Assembly: GCA_019426215.1 (NCBI GenBank)
Contig: CM033402.1
Span: forward strand, 9,115,246-9,179,245
Length of the DNA: 64,000 bases
Source: Buddleja alternifolia
Taxonomy: Eukaryota > Streptophyta > Magnoliopsida > Lamiales > Scrophulariaceae
Direction of reading: 5' to 3'
The notes beneath the pieces are model-generated. The model worked only from the letters and a program-made list of their open reading frames with translations. It was not told the origin of the DNA and searched no databases. Below are positions 1-12,160 of the stretch, piece by piece; the first letter of the stretch is position 1; every line of letters starts with the position of its first letter. The position numbers and the translations under genes are program-made.

Positions 1-581
1 AAAGCAGAATACCAAATATGCACCTAATACCAACTACATTTGCTGCTGCCTCAATCCCAACTACAAGAATTGACAAAAATTGCAAAAATATTCAACACAT
101 GACAAAAATTGGGGGCTGTTCAATCTGTTCAAACTGAACCAAACCGAAATTTCAGTTCGGCAAAATCCATAACCGAAATTGAACCGTCAAAGGCCCGGTT
201 CGACTCAGTTTTAAGCAATTGGATTTCGATTTTTTTCAGTTAACCGAATTTCGACCAAAAAAATTCACCATAATTTCACAAAAGCAAAGAAAACGCAGAA
301 ATTGCCAAGAAAACACAGAAATTGCAAACAAAACACAGAAATTGCAAACAAAACACATAAAATGCAAAACAAAACGCAAAAATAACAAAGAAAAATCCAC
401 TGCAATTTCTTATCTAAGGTTTGGAAAAAGGAACGGGAGAGCAGACCCGAACCGAGAGAAAGAAGAGGATTGAAGGAGACGGCGGTGGCGACGAGACGGC
501 GGTAGAGTTGAAGACTTCGAAATGTTGAAGAAGCAGAGTTTGAGAGAGAGTTGAGTGAGGAGCGTGATGAGTGATGACTGA
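1..581. repeat. Duplicated flank A upstream of hAT copy 1
   Basis: This stretch is nearly identical to 24241-24814, which flanks hAT copy 3, and related to 23012-23390. It contains a GGTTCAA/GAACCG-rich patch (about 110-250) resembling subterminal repeats of plant hAT elements, then a degenerate AC-rich tandem repeat of about 17 bp (about 283-390, consensus close to AAAACACAGAAATTGC). Several open frames cross it in both strands, but they follow the repeat and are not supported as genes. The left edge of the repeat lies outside the window. Confidence 0.8.
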
Positions 582-1907
582 TAGGGGTGATCATAAATTT
601 TCAAAAACCGACCTCCCGCACGCACCGCACCTACTTTGTCAATTTTTTATACAAGTCGTTGGTTATAAAATTAAATCAAAATTGCACCGCACTACACGGT
701 TTGATTTAAATTTTACCTATAAAAAAGCCGCACCGCACCGCACCACCTACATATTAAATATTATATATATAATATTAAAATAAAGATGTAACTTATATTT
801 TTTATTACTAAATACAAGATAAAATTATAGTTCATGTTTTGGAAGTACTAATCTGGATGGTCAATAATCAATATAGTCAAAGAGTCAACCTCAGTTGCAA
901 ATTTATAATATATATCAACCCCAAGTACCCCTCAAGCAAAAGTGCAAAACTAATTTTAGACCTCCACCTCCAGTAGCATACGGCAAACCCTAACATAAGC
1001 CTAATTTCCCCAACTTCTCTCCCTATTTCTTTTTTCATTCTTCTCTTCTCGCTTTCTCAACGGGATTTCTCAATCTCTACCGATTCAACAAGGAGACACG
1101 AGCAAGTGCGAGCAGGTATGGTCAATTTTACAATCCCCTAATCTATTTCTAAAGTTAAGAACCCTAAGTTTGTTTATTGACCTTTGTTAACTTTTTAATT
1201 TGGGTTTAGTGACTCTATCAAGTTGTAAGCTAATCGATTTTGCTCGCCCCTTCCCAATACGCAACCTTTAGTTCAAGAAGTAATATGATGAAATTTTGAA
1301 GTTCAAGCCATTGATAAAAAATTAAGTCATCTCTCCATTTTTTTTTTAACTTTTGTTTCTATTTCCTGCTTCTTATGGTAGTCAGTAGATTAAATCATTT
1401 TTTTCATTAGTCCCTCTTACATAGATGTTGATGAGACTATAGACTCCATGATATTTTTAATCCATTACAAGTATATAGCATACAAATTATGTTGTCGCAT
1501 TTCGGGACCTATAATTTTTATTTCCAAAAAAATATTTATTAAAATAGTGGGATTTAATTCAACATTGCAGGAATTTAATTGATTTCAATTTCATAGTGAT
1601 TTGCATGTTCCATGGAGCACCTCAGTAGTTCAATTGTAAGTTGTAGTTATCTCTCAAATTCTTAACGCCTTTATGATTTTTTAGAATTTTGATGTTTAAA
1701 ATATACTCGATTCTTTACATTTTAGTATATTTTTAGATGGCTCCAATTGGTGTTAATCTACACTATTTGCCTTTCCTTTTGTTGATGTTATACAGAAGGC
1801 TGTAGTAGCTTCAGAGCATATCTCCGATGTGGAAATTATAAAGGAGTCAGTAGCTTAAACTAAGGAACAAAAACAACTTCAAGAGGTTGAACCAAGTGAA
1901 GGCAAAA

Positions 1908-3169
1908 TGGCTCCTCATAGGGATGGCAACGGGACGGGAATGGGACGTGTTGGGCAGGACTCATTTCCCGTCCCGTTAAAAAAAATTTGGACCCGGACCC
2001 GTCCCGGACCCGGTTATTTCCCGGCGGGTCCGGGTCCTTCCCGTTGGACCCGGCTGATTTTAAAAAAAAAAAAAAAACTTTTTTTTTCTTCTTCCCTACT
2101 GCTTCTTCTTCCTTTTTCTTTTTATTCTTCTTCTTCTTCTTCTTCTTCTACACCAACAAACATGACCAATAAAATAAAAAACAGTTGAAACATCCAACAT
2201 AAATTAATTAATTTTACAGTAAACCGATAATTAAAATAAAAGTCACATAATTTCATCATGTCCATCTACCAAAAAGAAATAGAAAAATAGAGAATAAAGT
2301 AGGGTTTGGTTGATATAATTATTATTATATATATAAAATTAAAAAATATATATTATACTACCGGGACGGGTCTGGGTCCGGGTCCGGGACGGGAAATCGA
2401 CTGGACTCATTTCCCGTCCCGGACCCGGCCGGGTCTTGAATTTCGATTCCCGGACCCGGACTCGGTCCCATTTTCTTGGACTCATTCCCGTCCCATTAGG
2501 GACGGTTTCGGGACGGGTACTCGTTAGACCCGGTCCCATTGCCATCCCTAGCTCCTCAAGAGAAAAATTTAAATGAAATGCCTGTCACGAAAGAATCATC
2601 TTCCAATGTGAATAAGAAGGCACCTAAGCCACCACAAAAAAAAAGGCCAAGAAATAGAGCAGTTGAAATTGTTAAGAAAGAATAGGGAAAGAATGTTTTT
2701 GAAATATGAGATCATTTTACTCAACTTAAAGGTGGTAATCCACCTAGAGCAGCGTGTAACTATTGCTGCACAAGTTATGCAGCTCATTCGAAAAATAACG
2801 AAACTTCTACCTTATGGATAAATTTAGAAAAGATATGCAAGAAGTATCCACTTGATTGAGAAAATCACAGAAGACTTTGCATGAGTGTAAAGGTGTGGCT
2901 GTGAAACAAAATGATAATCTTACCTTGAGCGGAAAGAAGTTGAATTTTGAAGAACTTAGAAAAAGTCTTGCCAAAATGGTAATAATTGAAGAGTTACCCT
3001 TCAAAATTGTGCAAGGCGAAGGTTTCAAAGCTCATTCTCGAGCTTTGGAACCAAGGTTTGAAGTACCATCTAGGCATACTGTTGCTATGGATTATATGAA
3101 AATTTTTCTTGAAGAAAGACAGAAATTGAAAAGGGTTATGAAATCCCAAAGAGTGTGTTTAACCACAGA
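1908..3169 (+). pseudogene. hAT transposase (BED zinc finger), N-terminal fragment, copy 1
   Basis: This is the N-terminal part of a RICESLEEPER-like hAT transposase. The start codon at 1908 (MAP..) is followed within four codons by a nested MITE, and the frame resumes after 2551. Downstream are the BED finger region (PPRAACNYC.. with His/Cys ligands), then LHECKGVAVKQ, PSRHTVAMDYMKIF and CLTTD, where the sequence is cut. Stops are seen in the finger region (KKE-stop-GKN) and at the ..HLD-stop junction near 2854. The second catalytic Asp, the CSAHVVNLIV motif and the hATC dimerisation domain are absent. It cannot encode an active enzyme. Confidence 0.85.
1918..2550. mobile_element. Non-autonomous hAT (Ac-like) MITE nested in hAT copy 1
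   Basis: A 633-bp insertion bounded by perfect 12-bp inverted ends TAGGGATGGCAA (start) and TTGCCATCCCTA (end), close to the Ac/Ds terminus TAGGGATGAAA. The 8-bp target duplication GCTCCTCA is seen at 1910-1917 and 2551-2558. The uninterrupted target is present in copies 2 (about 8055-8062) and 3, so the insertion boundary is certain. Internal sequence has GGGACGGG/CCCGGACCCG subterminal repeats, a poly-A run and a (TTC)n microsatellite. There is no transposase frame; open frames here follow the G/C-rich repeats. Confidence 0.95.
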
Positions 3170-4140
3170 TGATAGGAGTCATTTTTACGTGTTTTTAAGC
3201 CCCTTTGCGTTTATGTTTTAGGTTCATTTATCACTTGATTTTGTCACTTGTGCGTTTAATTCGTGCATTAAGTGATTTCAGGCCTTAAGTGGATACAATC
3301 GAATAAAGGGTGGAAAAAGGACGTATAAAACAAGTTTAGGCCAAGGTGTTTCACACCTCTACGACCAAACAAGCAAGAAACAAGCTGGAGTTAGCCAAAA
3401 TCATATTTTAGTACCATTTCCGCACACCTGGGCGCCAAATCAGAAACAACCTCCACATTGGAACGTCATTTTGATATATTTAGAGATAGAATTAGATGAA
3501 GTGGCCTTCTACAAAGTTGTAGATGTATGTCTTATCGTCACATGGGGACTTGAAGCATCAAATTCGGAGGTCTGTGGAGCATTTTATGAATAAAATACTA
3601 TCTCTGCGCTGGAAAACACGAAAGTGGCAGCTCCCATTCTTAGTAGGTGGAAAACAAGAGAATGGTAGTTCACATTCTTGGTAGGAGGAAAGTAAGAGAA
3701 TGGTAGGTGGAAAACAAGAGAATGGTAGTTTACATTCTTGGTAGATGGAAAACAAGAGAATGGTAGGTGGAAAGAAAAGATAATGGAAGGACATGTTCTT
3801 GGTAGGTGAATTTGTTGGCTATAAAAGGAGGATTGGAGGCCATCCTACAAACACACTTAAAAACACATTCCCCATTGGGGGAGCCTAAACACATCCTATC
3901 ATCTTCATCATCCTTAGATTAGTTATGAAGATTATCAACAACCTCTGAAGGTGAAGAAATCAAGAAGCATGGAAGAGATGAAGATCGAAGTTCAACCATC
4001 AAAAATACGAGGGAGTTTCTTAGATTTAGATTTATTTTTGTCTATGAATATGAATCTTAATTTAAGTTCCTATCTTTTATCTTTTAGATGAAAGATTCTC
4101 GAACTAAGCATGTTTGAGGCTTAAATTTTATGTAATTTAT
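3170..4140 (+). mobile_element. LTR-like fragment (probable Ty3/gypsy LTR)
   Basis: Abruptly replacing hAT copy 1 is sequence beginning TGATAGGAGTCATTTTTACG, the style of a plant gypsy LTR start. A TATA-like CTATAAAAGG lies at 3819-3828, with a plausible leader after it. The right boundary is not identified: no target duplication and no return of hAT sequence follow, so this is a truncated or rearranged LTR, not a clean solo LTR. The family assignment is by resemblance only. Confidence 0.45.
3600..3816. repeat. Degenerate minisatellite in LTR-like fragment
   Basis: Repeated units built from GGTGGAAAACAAGAGAATGG and CATTCTTGGTAG, about 20 to 60 bp long and imperfect. The minus-strand open frame across it is a product of the repeat and not a gene. 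Confidence 0.75.
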
Positions 4141-5166
4141 TAAGTTACGAATGATTAAGTACTGTCTTATTGGATATAATTTTTATTTTTATTATGGTAA
4201 TTATTAAATATATTTTAAAAAATTTTGTAAGAAGATTAAAAATTGAAGATGTGAAAGTTAAAATCATAATTAACATCAATTATCAATATAAAATATCTTC
4301 ATAAATAAATCTAGATAGAGCTACAATATTGAAATTGTGCTCTAGAAGGTTAAGGACCAATTAAAATCGATAAATTTATACCTAACTGTTGGAGTTTTTG
4401 GAAAGAAAAGTTGATTAAATGATTTTTTGGGTTGCAAAATATTATCATGGGTATAAAGTTTACATTAAAGGGTTTTTAGTAAATTTTTCTTAAGAAATTA
4501 GTAGAAAATCGATGTATTATTTTCTGCACAAAAGTTATAGAAAGTAGTAACCAAATGGTTAAAAAGTAGCAAATTATAAGTACATAAAGACCCATTTTAT
4601 TAAAAGTAAGTGTGGGCAAATTGGCTAGATTTATATTTATATCACATAAATGATTTAAAAAATTTAATAGTGACAAATATTATATATAAGTTTTTTGCCC
4701 AAAAATTAGTGATATTACCTTAGACTACTTATCACTATCAAGTTTATATGAGTTTTTAAAATGTTAATTATTTGTGTAAAAGAAAGATAAGATCAAAGTT
4801 CAATTTTAGTAACAATTATCCTCGTATACATCTAAATAATTATTTGTTATATCAACCACTTGTATATAAGCCAAATAATTAGTTTAGAGACTTGATTTTG
4901 TATGATCAAAGTTCAATTTTTGTCTTACTGGCTTTTATAGCATAAGATACTGCATAAGATCTTCCTTGTTTTGACCTTTCATAATCAAACTCCTCGTATT
5001 CACCCACGACTAATTTATAAGCAATTATCATATAATATGGGAGCCGATCAGCTTCTTTAATATCCCATCTGAAAAAATAAGGTAAACTTTTATTTCGTTA
5101 GTTTATATTCACAAAGCACGTACAATTCTTGAGGATTTGTTTCACGTATTCCTGTATAAGGACATT
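4141..5166. other. AT-rich intergenic, no gene seen
   Basis: AT-rich sequence without a convincing coding frame, RNA gene or terminal repeat. The short open frames present have no recognisable motifs. Confidence 0.6.
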
Positions 5167-5262
5167 GAGAAAATTACAAAAGAACTCCCTAACTTATGGG
5201 TTATGTAAAACGATCTCCCTAGACTTTTGGTAATTTCAATCACCTCCCTAAATCGAGGGGTT
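5167..5262 (+). other. Candidate MULE-type element terminus with phased CTCCCT motifs
   Basis: Begins GAGAAAATT, like the terminus of the MULE at 36130, and carries CTCCCT at 5185, 5215 and 5244, spaced 30 and 29 bp. The layout resembles the GGTACC arrays of the MULE end but the motif differs. No matching inverted end was found, so this is a suggestion only. Confidence 0.3.
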
Positions 5263-5375
5263 CTGTGTGTGTGTATATATATGTATATAATATTACTTTA
5301 TAAGTATAATGTATATACATATGTATATATATTATGTATACATATGTTTTTCATATATATATATATATATATAAC
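5263..5375. repeat. TG/TA low-complexity microsatellite
   Basis: A (TG)n run passes into alternating TA-rich sequence ending in (TA)n. No other content seen. Confidence 0.85.
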
Positions 5376-6478
5376 AATTCACATTTTAATAAAGGCACCC
5401 CATATTCCTTTTCATTTTAATATATTGACAAGAGTACCCCTCGATGGATAAAATATGATTCCTATGATGAATTTAAAATATTTCAAAAAACCTTTGTTGG
5501 AATAGCACAATGCAAGATTTAGCACATCTCAAGCATATTTTTTCTATGTTTCTTCTTAATCCTAATCAATTGATTATTCTTTCTCTTTTATTTTACTTTT
5601 TAGTAAGAATATAATCTATAATTAAGTTAAATAATTTACAAAATGAATTTGTCATTTTAAATAGTTTTTATATCTTCTAAAGTATATTCTCGTTTTCTTT
5701 TTATTTTTTGCTACTAATATAACATACTTTCATTATTTACAATTCAACAGGAATGAAATCAAATTTAATATTTGATCGAAACATAGTTCATTCCATACAT
5801 CTAAAGTAACTAAATTAATTATTAATAGAAATCAGTTTACCAAAATTAACCATGTCTTATTAGTTTGATGCATTAGTTTTAGTAACATGCACTTACTCAT
5901 CAAACTCAATTTCTTGTAAATCATTTAGTTCTAATAAATTTTCAGATGAAATATATAAGCTATAAGAGAATAATCCAAGCATATATTAAAACTCTATTTT
6001 TTCAATAAAAAATATTGTGCACTTTTAGTAACCAATATTGCATTGCTATAGTAAATTATACTATAATTATTCTCATATTCTCATTTAATATATTGGCAGG
6101 AGAGAACTATAGTGAGGAGATCGTATGTGAAATTCACCTTAATTTAATATGATGTGAATTGCTTAATTTGGTTAAATTTATTTGTATTATAAATAAACTA
6201 TTGATAGTTATCATTAAGAAGGGAAAAAAGTGATTTAGAAAGAGGAAAAGCTACCAAAAAAGGACAAATACATCTTTTAAATTTAATAAAATTTTCTTCA
6301 ATAATCACAAATTGAGGGCATTGTTGTTCATCTATGCAAATTAAAAAGTCTTTAGAGTACCATCATAAGATTGTGGAGTGTCAATATCAATCCCCATTTT
6401 TTTTATGAGTTAATAGTATTTATACGAATTTCTAAATATTTTACTATATCAATCATCTTTATTTTATTTCATTTATCC
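5376..6478. other. AT-rich intergenic, no gene seen
   Basis: No coding frame or RNA gene could be supported. ACCCCTCGAT near 5437 is the inverse of ATCGAGGGGT near 5252 and may mark the other side of a small decayed element. Confidence 0.55.
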
Positions 6479-6479
6479 C

Positions 6480-6578
6480 CTCAGTCCTTTTCATTTTATT
6501 ACATTTCCCCCCTCATTCCTTTTTATTTTATTACATTTCCCCCTCAATCCTTTTCATTTTATTACATTTCCCCCCTCA
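6480..6578. repeat. 31-32-bp tandem repeat, 3 units
   Basis: Three units of CTCA(A/G/T)TCC..TTTTATTACATTTCCCCC; CTCA begins at 6480, 6512, 6543 and 6575. The plus-strand open frame across it is repeat-derived. Confidence 0.85.
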
Positions 6579-7727
6579 TATGCAAGGGTATTTGGTTCAA
6601 AAACAAAGTCAACACCCGAACTAAATCAACCTACCGGAAAAATCGGATTTTAGGAAAAACTAACAGATGACATCAATATTTTCCGTTAGAAAAGTCAATA
6701 GAAGGGTGTCTTTACTAAATGAAAGTAGGGGTGATCATAAATTTTCAAAAATCGCCCGCACCGACTTTGTCAATTTTTTATACAAACCATTGGTTTTAAA
6801 ATTAAATCAAAACCGCACCGCACTATACAGTTTGGTTTAAATTTTACCTATAAAAAATCCGCACCGCACCGCACCTCCTGCATATTAAATATTATATATA
6901 TATACTATTAAAATAAAGATATGACTTATATTTTTTTATTACTAAATACATGATAAAATTATAGTTCATGTTTTGGAAGTACTAATCTGGATGGTCAATA
7001 ATCAATATAGTCATAGAGTCAACCTCAGTTGCAAATTTATAATATATATCAACCCCAAGTACCCCTCAAGCAAAAGTGCAAAACTAATTTTAGACCTCCA
7101 CCTCCAGTAGCAATGGCAAACCCTAACATAAGCCTCACTTCCCCAACTTCTCTCCCTATTTCATTTTTCACTCTTCTCTTCTTGCTTTCTCAACGGGGTT
7201 TCTCAATCTCTACCGATTCAACAAGGAGACACGAGCAAGTGCGATCAGGTATGGTCAATTTTACACTCCCGTCATCTACTTCTAAAGTTAAGAACCCTAA
7301 GTTTGTTTATTGACCTTTGTTTCCATTTTAATTTGGGTTTAGTGACTCTATCAAGTTGTAAGCTAATCGATTTTGCTCGCCCCTTCCCCATATGCAGCCT
7401 TTAGTTTAAGAAGTAATTTGATGAAATTTTGAAGTTCAAGCCATTGATAAAAAATTAAGTCATCTCTCCATTTGTATTTAACTTTTGTTTCTATTTCCTG
7501 CTTCTTATGGTAGTCAGTAGATTAAGTCATTTTTTTCATTAGTCCCTCTTACATAGATGTTGATGAGACTATAGACTCCATGTTGCTTTTAATCCATTAC
7601 AAGTATATAGCATATGAATTATGTTGTCGCATTTCGAAACCTATAATTTTTTTTTTCCAAAAAAATATTTATTAAAATAGTGGGATTTAATTCAACATTG
7701 CAGAATTTAATTGATTTCGATTTCATA

Positions 7728-7768
7728 GTGAGTTGCATGTTCCATGGAGCACCGAACATGCAACTCAC
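7728..7768. repeat. Perfect 15-bp inverted repeat (hairpin) in hAT copy 2
   Basis: GTGAGTTGCATGTTC at 7728-7742 is followed after 11 nt by its exact reverse complement at 7754-7768. Copy 3 has the left arm region but lacks the right arm, so the arm was added in copy 2. Confidence 0.9.
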
Positions 7769-8052
7769 CAGTAGTTCAATTGTAAATTGTAGTTCTCTCT
7801 CAAATTCTTAACGCGTTTATGATTTTTTAGAATTTTGATATTTAAAATATACTTGATTCTTTACATTTTAGTATATTTTTAGATGGCTCCAATTGGTGTT
7901 AATCTACACTATTTGCCTTTCCTTTTGTTGATGTTATACAGAAGGATGTAGTAGCTTCAGAGCATATCTCCGATGTGGAAATTATAAAGGAGTCAGTAGC
8001 TTAAACTAAGGAACAAAAACAACTTCAAGAGGTTGAACCAAGTGAAGGCAAA

Positions 8053-10337
8053 ATGGCTCCTCAAGAGAAAAATTTAAATGAAATGCCTGTCACAAAAGAA
8101 TCATCTTCCAATGTGAATAAGAATGCACCTAAGCCACCACAAAAAAAAGGCTGAGAACTAGAGCAATTGAAATTGTTAAGAAAGAAGAGGGAAAGAATAT
8201 TTCTAAAATACGGGATCATTTTACTCGACTTAAAGGTGGTAATCCACCTAGAGCAGCGTGTAACTATTGCGGCACAAGTTATGCAGCTCATTCGAAAAAT
8301 AATGGAACTTCTACCTTGTGGATACATTTAAAAAAGATATGCAAGAAGTATCCACTTGGATTGAGAAAATCTCAGAAGACTTTGCATGAGTGTAAAGGTG
8401 TGGCTGTGAAACAAAAGGATAATCCTACCTTGAGCGGAAAGAAGTTTAATTTTGAAGAACTTAGAAAAAGCCTTGCAAAAATGGTAATCATTAATGAGTT
8501 ACCCTTCAAAATTGTGGAAGGCGAAGGTTTCAAAGCTTATTCTCGAGCTTTGGAACCAAGGTTTGAAGTGCCATCTAGGCATATTGTTGCTAGGGATTGC
8601 ATGAAAATTTTTCTTGAACAAAGACAGAAATTGAAAAGGGTTTTGAAATCCCAAAGAGTGTGTTTAACCACGGATACTTGGACATCAGTGCAAAACTTGA
8701 TCTACATGTGTCTTACTGCACATTGGATTGATAATGAATGGACACTTCAAAAGAGAGTTATAAATTTTTGCATTGTTGAGAACCATAAAGGAGAAACAAT
8801 TGGAAAACAAGTCGAAGAATGTTTGAACCAATGGGGTATTGTTAATGTTTTGACAGTAACTGTTGATAATGCAAGCTCTAATGATAGAGCAATCATCCGT
8901 TTGAAAAAAAATGGAAATGGAAAGATGTTATCTTGAATAATGATTACATGCATGTCCGGTGTTCTGCCCATGTAGTTAATTTGATTGTGAAAGAGGGGTT
9001 AGAAGAGCAACATGAGGCCATAAAGCGGGTTAGAAATGTTGTGAAATACGTGAGGTCTTCACCAGCTAGGCTAACGGCTTTTAAGAAATGTGTAGAGAAA
9101 GAAAAAATTAATTGTAAGAGCCTAGTTTGCTTAGATGTAGAAACATGATGGAATTCGACTTATATGATGCTTGAGGCTGCTGAGAAATTCGAAAAGGCTA
9201 TTGAGAGGCAAGGCGATGAAGATAAAAAATTCATGGTTATGAATTCAATCAAGAAGAGGAAAGTAAAGGAAGAAGAGAAAAAGGGAAAGGAAATAAGACA
9301 ATTGGGCCTCCAATGGAGGTAGATTGGATTAATGCCAGAAACTTCGTAAAGTTCTTGAAAATCTTTTATAATGTGACTTTGAAGTTCTCTGGTTCATCAT
9401 ATATCACTTCCAATTCCCTTTTTTGTGAGCTTACTACTGTCTATGTTGGTTTGTCTACCATGATCAGTAAGGGAGATTCACATATGGTTGCCATGGCTAT
9501 TCGTATGAAAGAGAAATTCAATAAATATTGGGATAATATCGAAAATATCAATTGGTTGTTTGTTGGGATTCGTTTAGACCCTAGATACAAATTGAAGTAT
9601 GTTAGCTTTGGTTTTTCCACAATGTATGAAGGTGATTCATATTTTGTGAAGAGGATGACTGAAAAAATAGAAGGCATGTAGGCTTTGTTGTATAAGCATT
9701 ATGCAGGCTCTAATTCTCAAACAAATAGTAAAGATGAATGTGCAGGTCAAAGCCATAATTAAATGCATATAGATGTGGAAGATGATCTAAGTGAATTACT
9801 AGAGTCTCAATTTGCTAAGAATTTGAAAGAAGAAGAGAGCGTTGAGACCAAATCAGAAGTAAAAAGATACTTGCTTGATGTTTGTGAAAAATCGAGTAAA
9901 TATTTTGACTTGTTAAATTGGTGGAAGGTGAACACTCCTAAATATCCTATGCCTTCCAAAATTGCAAGAGATGTGTTAGCTATCCGGTATCTACCATTGC
10001 TTCAGAGTTTGCTTTTAGCACAAGTGGTCGTGTGATCGATCCACTCAGAAGCTCTTTATCTCCAAAAACGGTGGAGGCTCTCATATGTGGTCAAGATTGG
10101 TTACCCGCTACTGCTTCTCCGATTGATCTTCACACATTAATGGAGAATATTGAACAATTTGAGGAGTTTGAAAATGGTGAATCATTTCATTTATTTTGTC
10201 TATTTTTATTTTAATTTTTTTTCATATTTACTTATTTGTATTTCATTTTAATAATGTGTTGTTAATATGATAATATCTCAGAATTAGAAGGATCAAATTC
10301 TTTCAAATCCACGGACATCGACAATGGGGATAATTAG
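8053..10337 (+). pseudogene. hAT transposase, copy 2 (RICESLEEPER-like), frameshifted
   Basis: A decayed plant hAT transposase. In order: start at 8053 (MAPQEKNL..); a BED zinc finger (CNYC, then WIHLKKIC as the distal ligands); the first catalytic Asp in CLTTDTWTS; the second in VTVDNASSND; the CSAHVVNLIV motif; LDPRYKLKYV; and the hATC dimerisation region (FDLLNWWKVNTPKYP, then ..STSGRVIDP). Breaks: one A lost in the AAAAAAA run near 8145, putting TGA after QKKG; a frameshift near 8925 (ends GNGKMLS); a stop in VET-stop-WNS near 9147; a lost segment near 9232; a stop after IEGM; and a frameshift near 9990 in the ASES region. The end is inferred from copy 3 splicing: exon ends ..FEEFEN, last codons ..DNGDN-stop. 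Not functional. Confidence 0.88.
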
Positions 10338-11188
10338 TTAAGAGGAAGGTGAATATCTCATCTTGTATCTCTACAAATCATTTTCTATAGTTGTTGCTTG
10401 AGCTTGTAGCTTGAGTTTTGCTCATGTTTACAGTTGATTAGTTTTTACAGATTACATTGGTTTGCCTTTCAGGTTGAGATAATAGATTATGAGCATTCAA
10501 CTAATTCATTGGTGGAGGTGGATAACTTGCAAGAAAGTGAGGCAGTGAACTTGTTGTTCTTGAATCTTAAATATGTGTTACGAAATTGAGAAGAAAAAAG
10601 GGTAATGGCGAAACTCAAGTTCTTATTATTTCAATTATGAAAATTTTCTTAGTGTGCGGATTTGATGGTCGTAATATGTTACTATTTTAGACGGTGGAAT
10701 TATGTTATTGCTTTTGTTTTCACTTTTGTCAGTGGTGTATTGGCTCTTCATTTTATTCGCTTAGTTGGATTTAGACTCTTTTTGTTCGTGTGATCATAAA
10801 ATTTCACAATTATTTGTGGGTCCAGAAGTTGTATGGCATGATGTTTTGATGATATAGTGTTGTATTTGGTGTAAAAATTGGAGTTTGAATGACAAGGATG
10901 CAAAATAGTATCAATACTTTTTTTTGACCCGCTAAACGTTGCACTGTGATTCTAGAGTTTAGGGACGTTGTGTTCTTTGTAAGAGAGAAGCATGGAAAAG
11001 AAAAAATCAATGGAAATCAATTCAAAAACCTCGAAACCGAACCACACTCCCATCAAACCGCCTATAACCGCATAAACGGTTTCAAATCTCAAAACCGCAG
11101 TTTGATATTTTTATTTGAAAAAACCGCATTTGGCAATTTGGTTTGGGAATGACTAAAAAAAAAAAAAAACGAACCGCAATCACCCCTA

Positions 11189-12160
11189 GATGGAAGATGA
11201 AGTCAGGGAGGTGCTTCCAGTCTCGAGAAAGGTGCTCGTACATAACCCATAATTTAGGGTTTTTTTTAAATTATCTTAAAGATGTAAAACTTTTTTCTTG
11301 TAATTTTCTCAAAGATATATTTTTTTACACGCGACATATCTCCATGCCACACATCTTTATGCTATTTAGAGATATATATGTATACGTGCAAAGAAAAATA
11401 AATAAATAAAAAGTCCTTCAATATTATAAATTAATTGCCATAAAGTGGTGCATACCTTTGCATAATCTCCGTGAAAAATTCCCACTTCTTCAAATGTAGC
11501 ATATCATAAGTACAATCATTTAGAACTGCATTAAATAGTATGAATCTGGGCCTTTAGTAAAATACGGTCCAAAGCTTGAAAGATATCTACAAAAGATCGT
11601 GTGCTTCAACAATATTTTCTTAGAATGAATAATACATATTTTTTTGAATTACAATGGTGCTTCAACAATCTTCAATTGAATGAATAATACAACTTACAAC
11701 GGTGGGATCGTAGAGGTGGGGACAAACAGTTAACCACACCCTTAACCTAAATTACAATGGTGGTATGAACACTTGACCGCACACTCACACTTAACCTAAC
11801 TGTGTGACTACCGCTTAAGCAAATGATTATTGGCAATGAATAACACATAATTGATTTACGCTTAAGCAAATGGTTAAACTCACACTTAACCTAATTGTGT
11901 TGCTGCCGCTTAAGCAAATAGATGTTGACAATGAATAACACATATTTAACATACAATTAAAGAAAATGATTGTTGACAAAGAATAACACGTATTTAATAT
12001 ATAGTGATGTTGTGATGTCGCATATAAATTATTGATAGAAAGTCGAAAAAACCAAGTTCCGGCCAAAATTTTCCACTTATTGTCATCCAAATCTGAAATG
12101 AGTCAATTTTGTGTCAAGAGAGAGGATACAGTGCAATTTTACCGTGTACAAGAGACAAAT
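11189..12160. repeat. Duplicated flank B downstream of hAT copy 2
   Basis: Collinear with 29304-30285 downstream of copy 3. It contains repeats of the CTTAACCTAA and TTAAGCAAATG type (about 11755-12000). The minus-strand frame at 11827-12090 is repeat-derived. No gene or known element was recognised. Confidence 0.8.

Larger units (their letters stand above)
582..3169 (+). mobile_element. hAT transposon copy 1, 3' half missing
   Basis: The element starts with TAGGGGTGATCATAAA, the same terminus as copies 2 (6726) and 3 (24815), followed by CCGCACCGCACC subterminal repeats. It is collinear with the other copies up to the transposase codons for CLTTD, then stops at about 3169, where LTR-like sequence begins. 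The 3' half and 3' terminus are not found downstream. A MITE is nested at 1918-2550. The 5' flank is shared with copy 3. Confidence 0.85.
6726..11188 (+). mobile_element. hAT transposon copy 2, full length, inactive
   Basis: 4463 bp from TAGGGGTGAT at 6726 to ATCACCCCTA at 11188, with CCGCACCGCACC and AAACCGCA subterminal repeats near the ends. Flanking 8-mers AATGAAAG (6718-6725) and GATGGAAG (11189-11196) agree at 6 of 8 positions and may be a decayed target duplication. The transposase gene inside is frameshifted. The MITE present in copy 1 is absent. Its 3' flank is shared with copy 3 (29304 onward), its 5' flank with neither other copy. Confidence 0.88.

Noticed and set aside
265..783. 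Plus and minus open frames in flank A, repeated at 24.4-25.0 kb
   Set aside because: They follow a 17-bp AC-rich repeat and GC-rich duplications; conservation between copies is DNA duplication.
6480..6578. 31-bp repeats read as a phased MULE terminus
   Set aside because: The whole unit, not only a short motif, is repeated, so simple tandem duplication explains it; no inverted partner.
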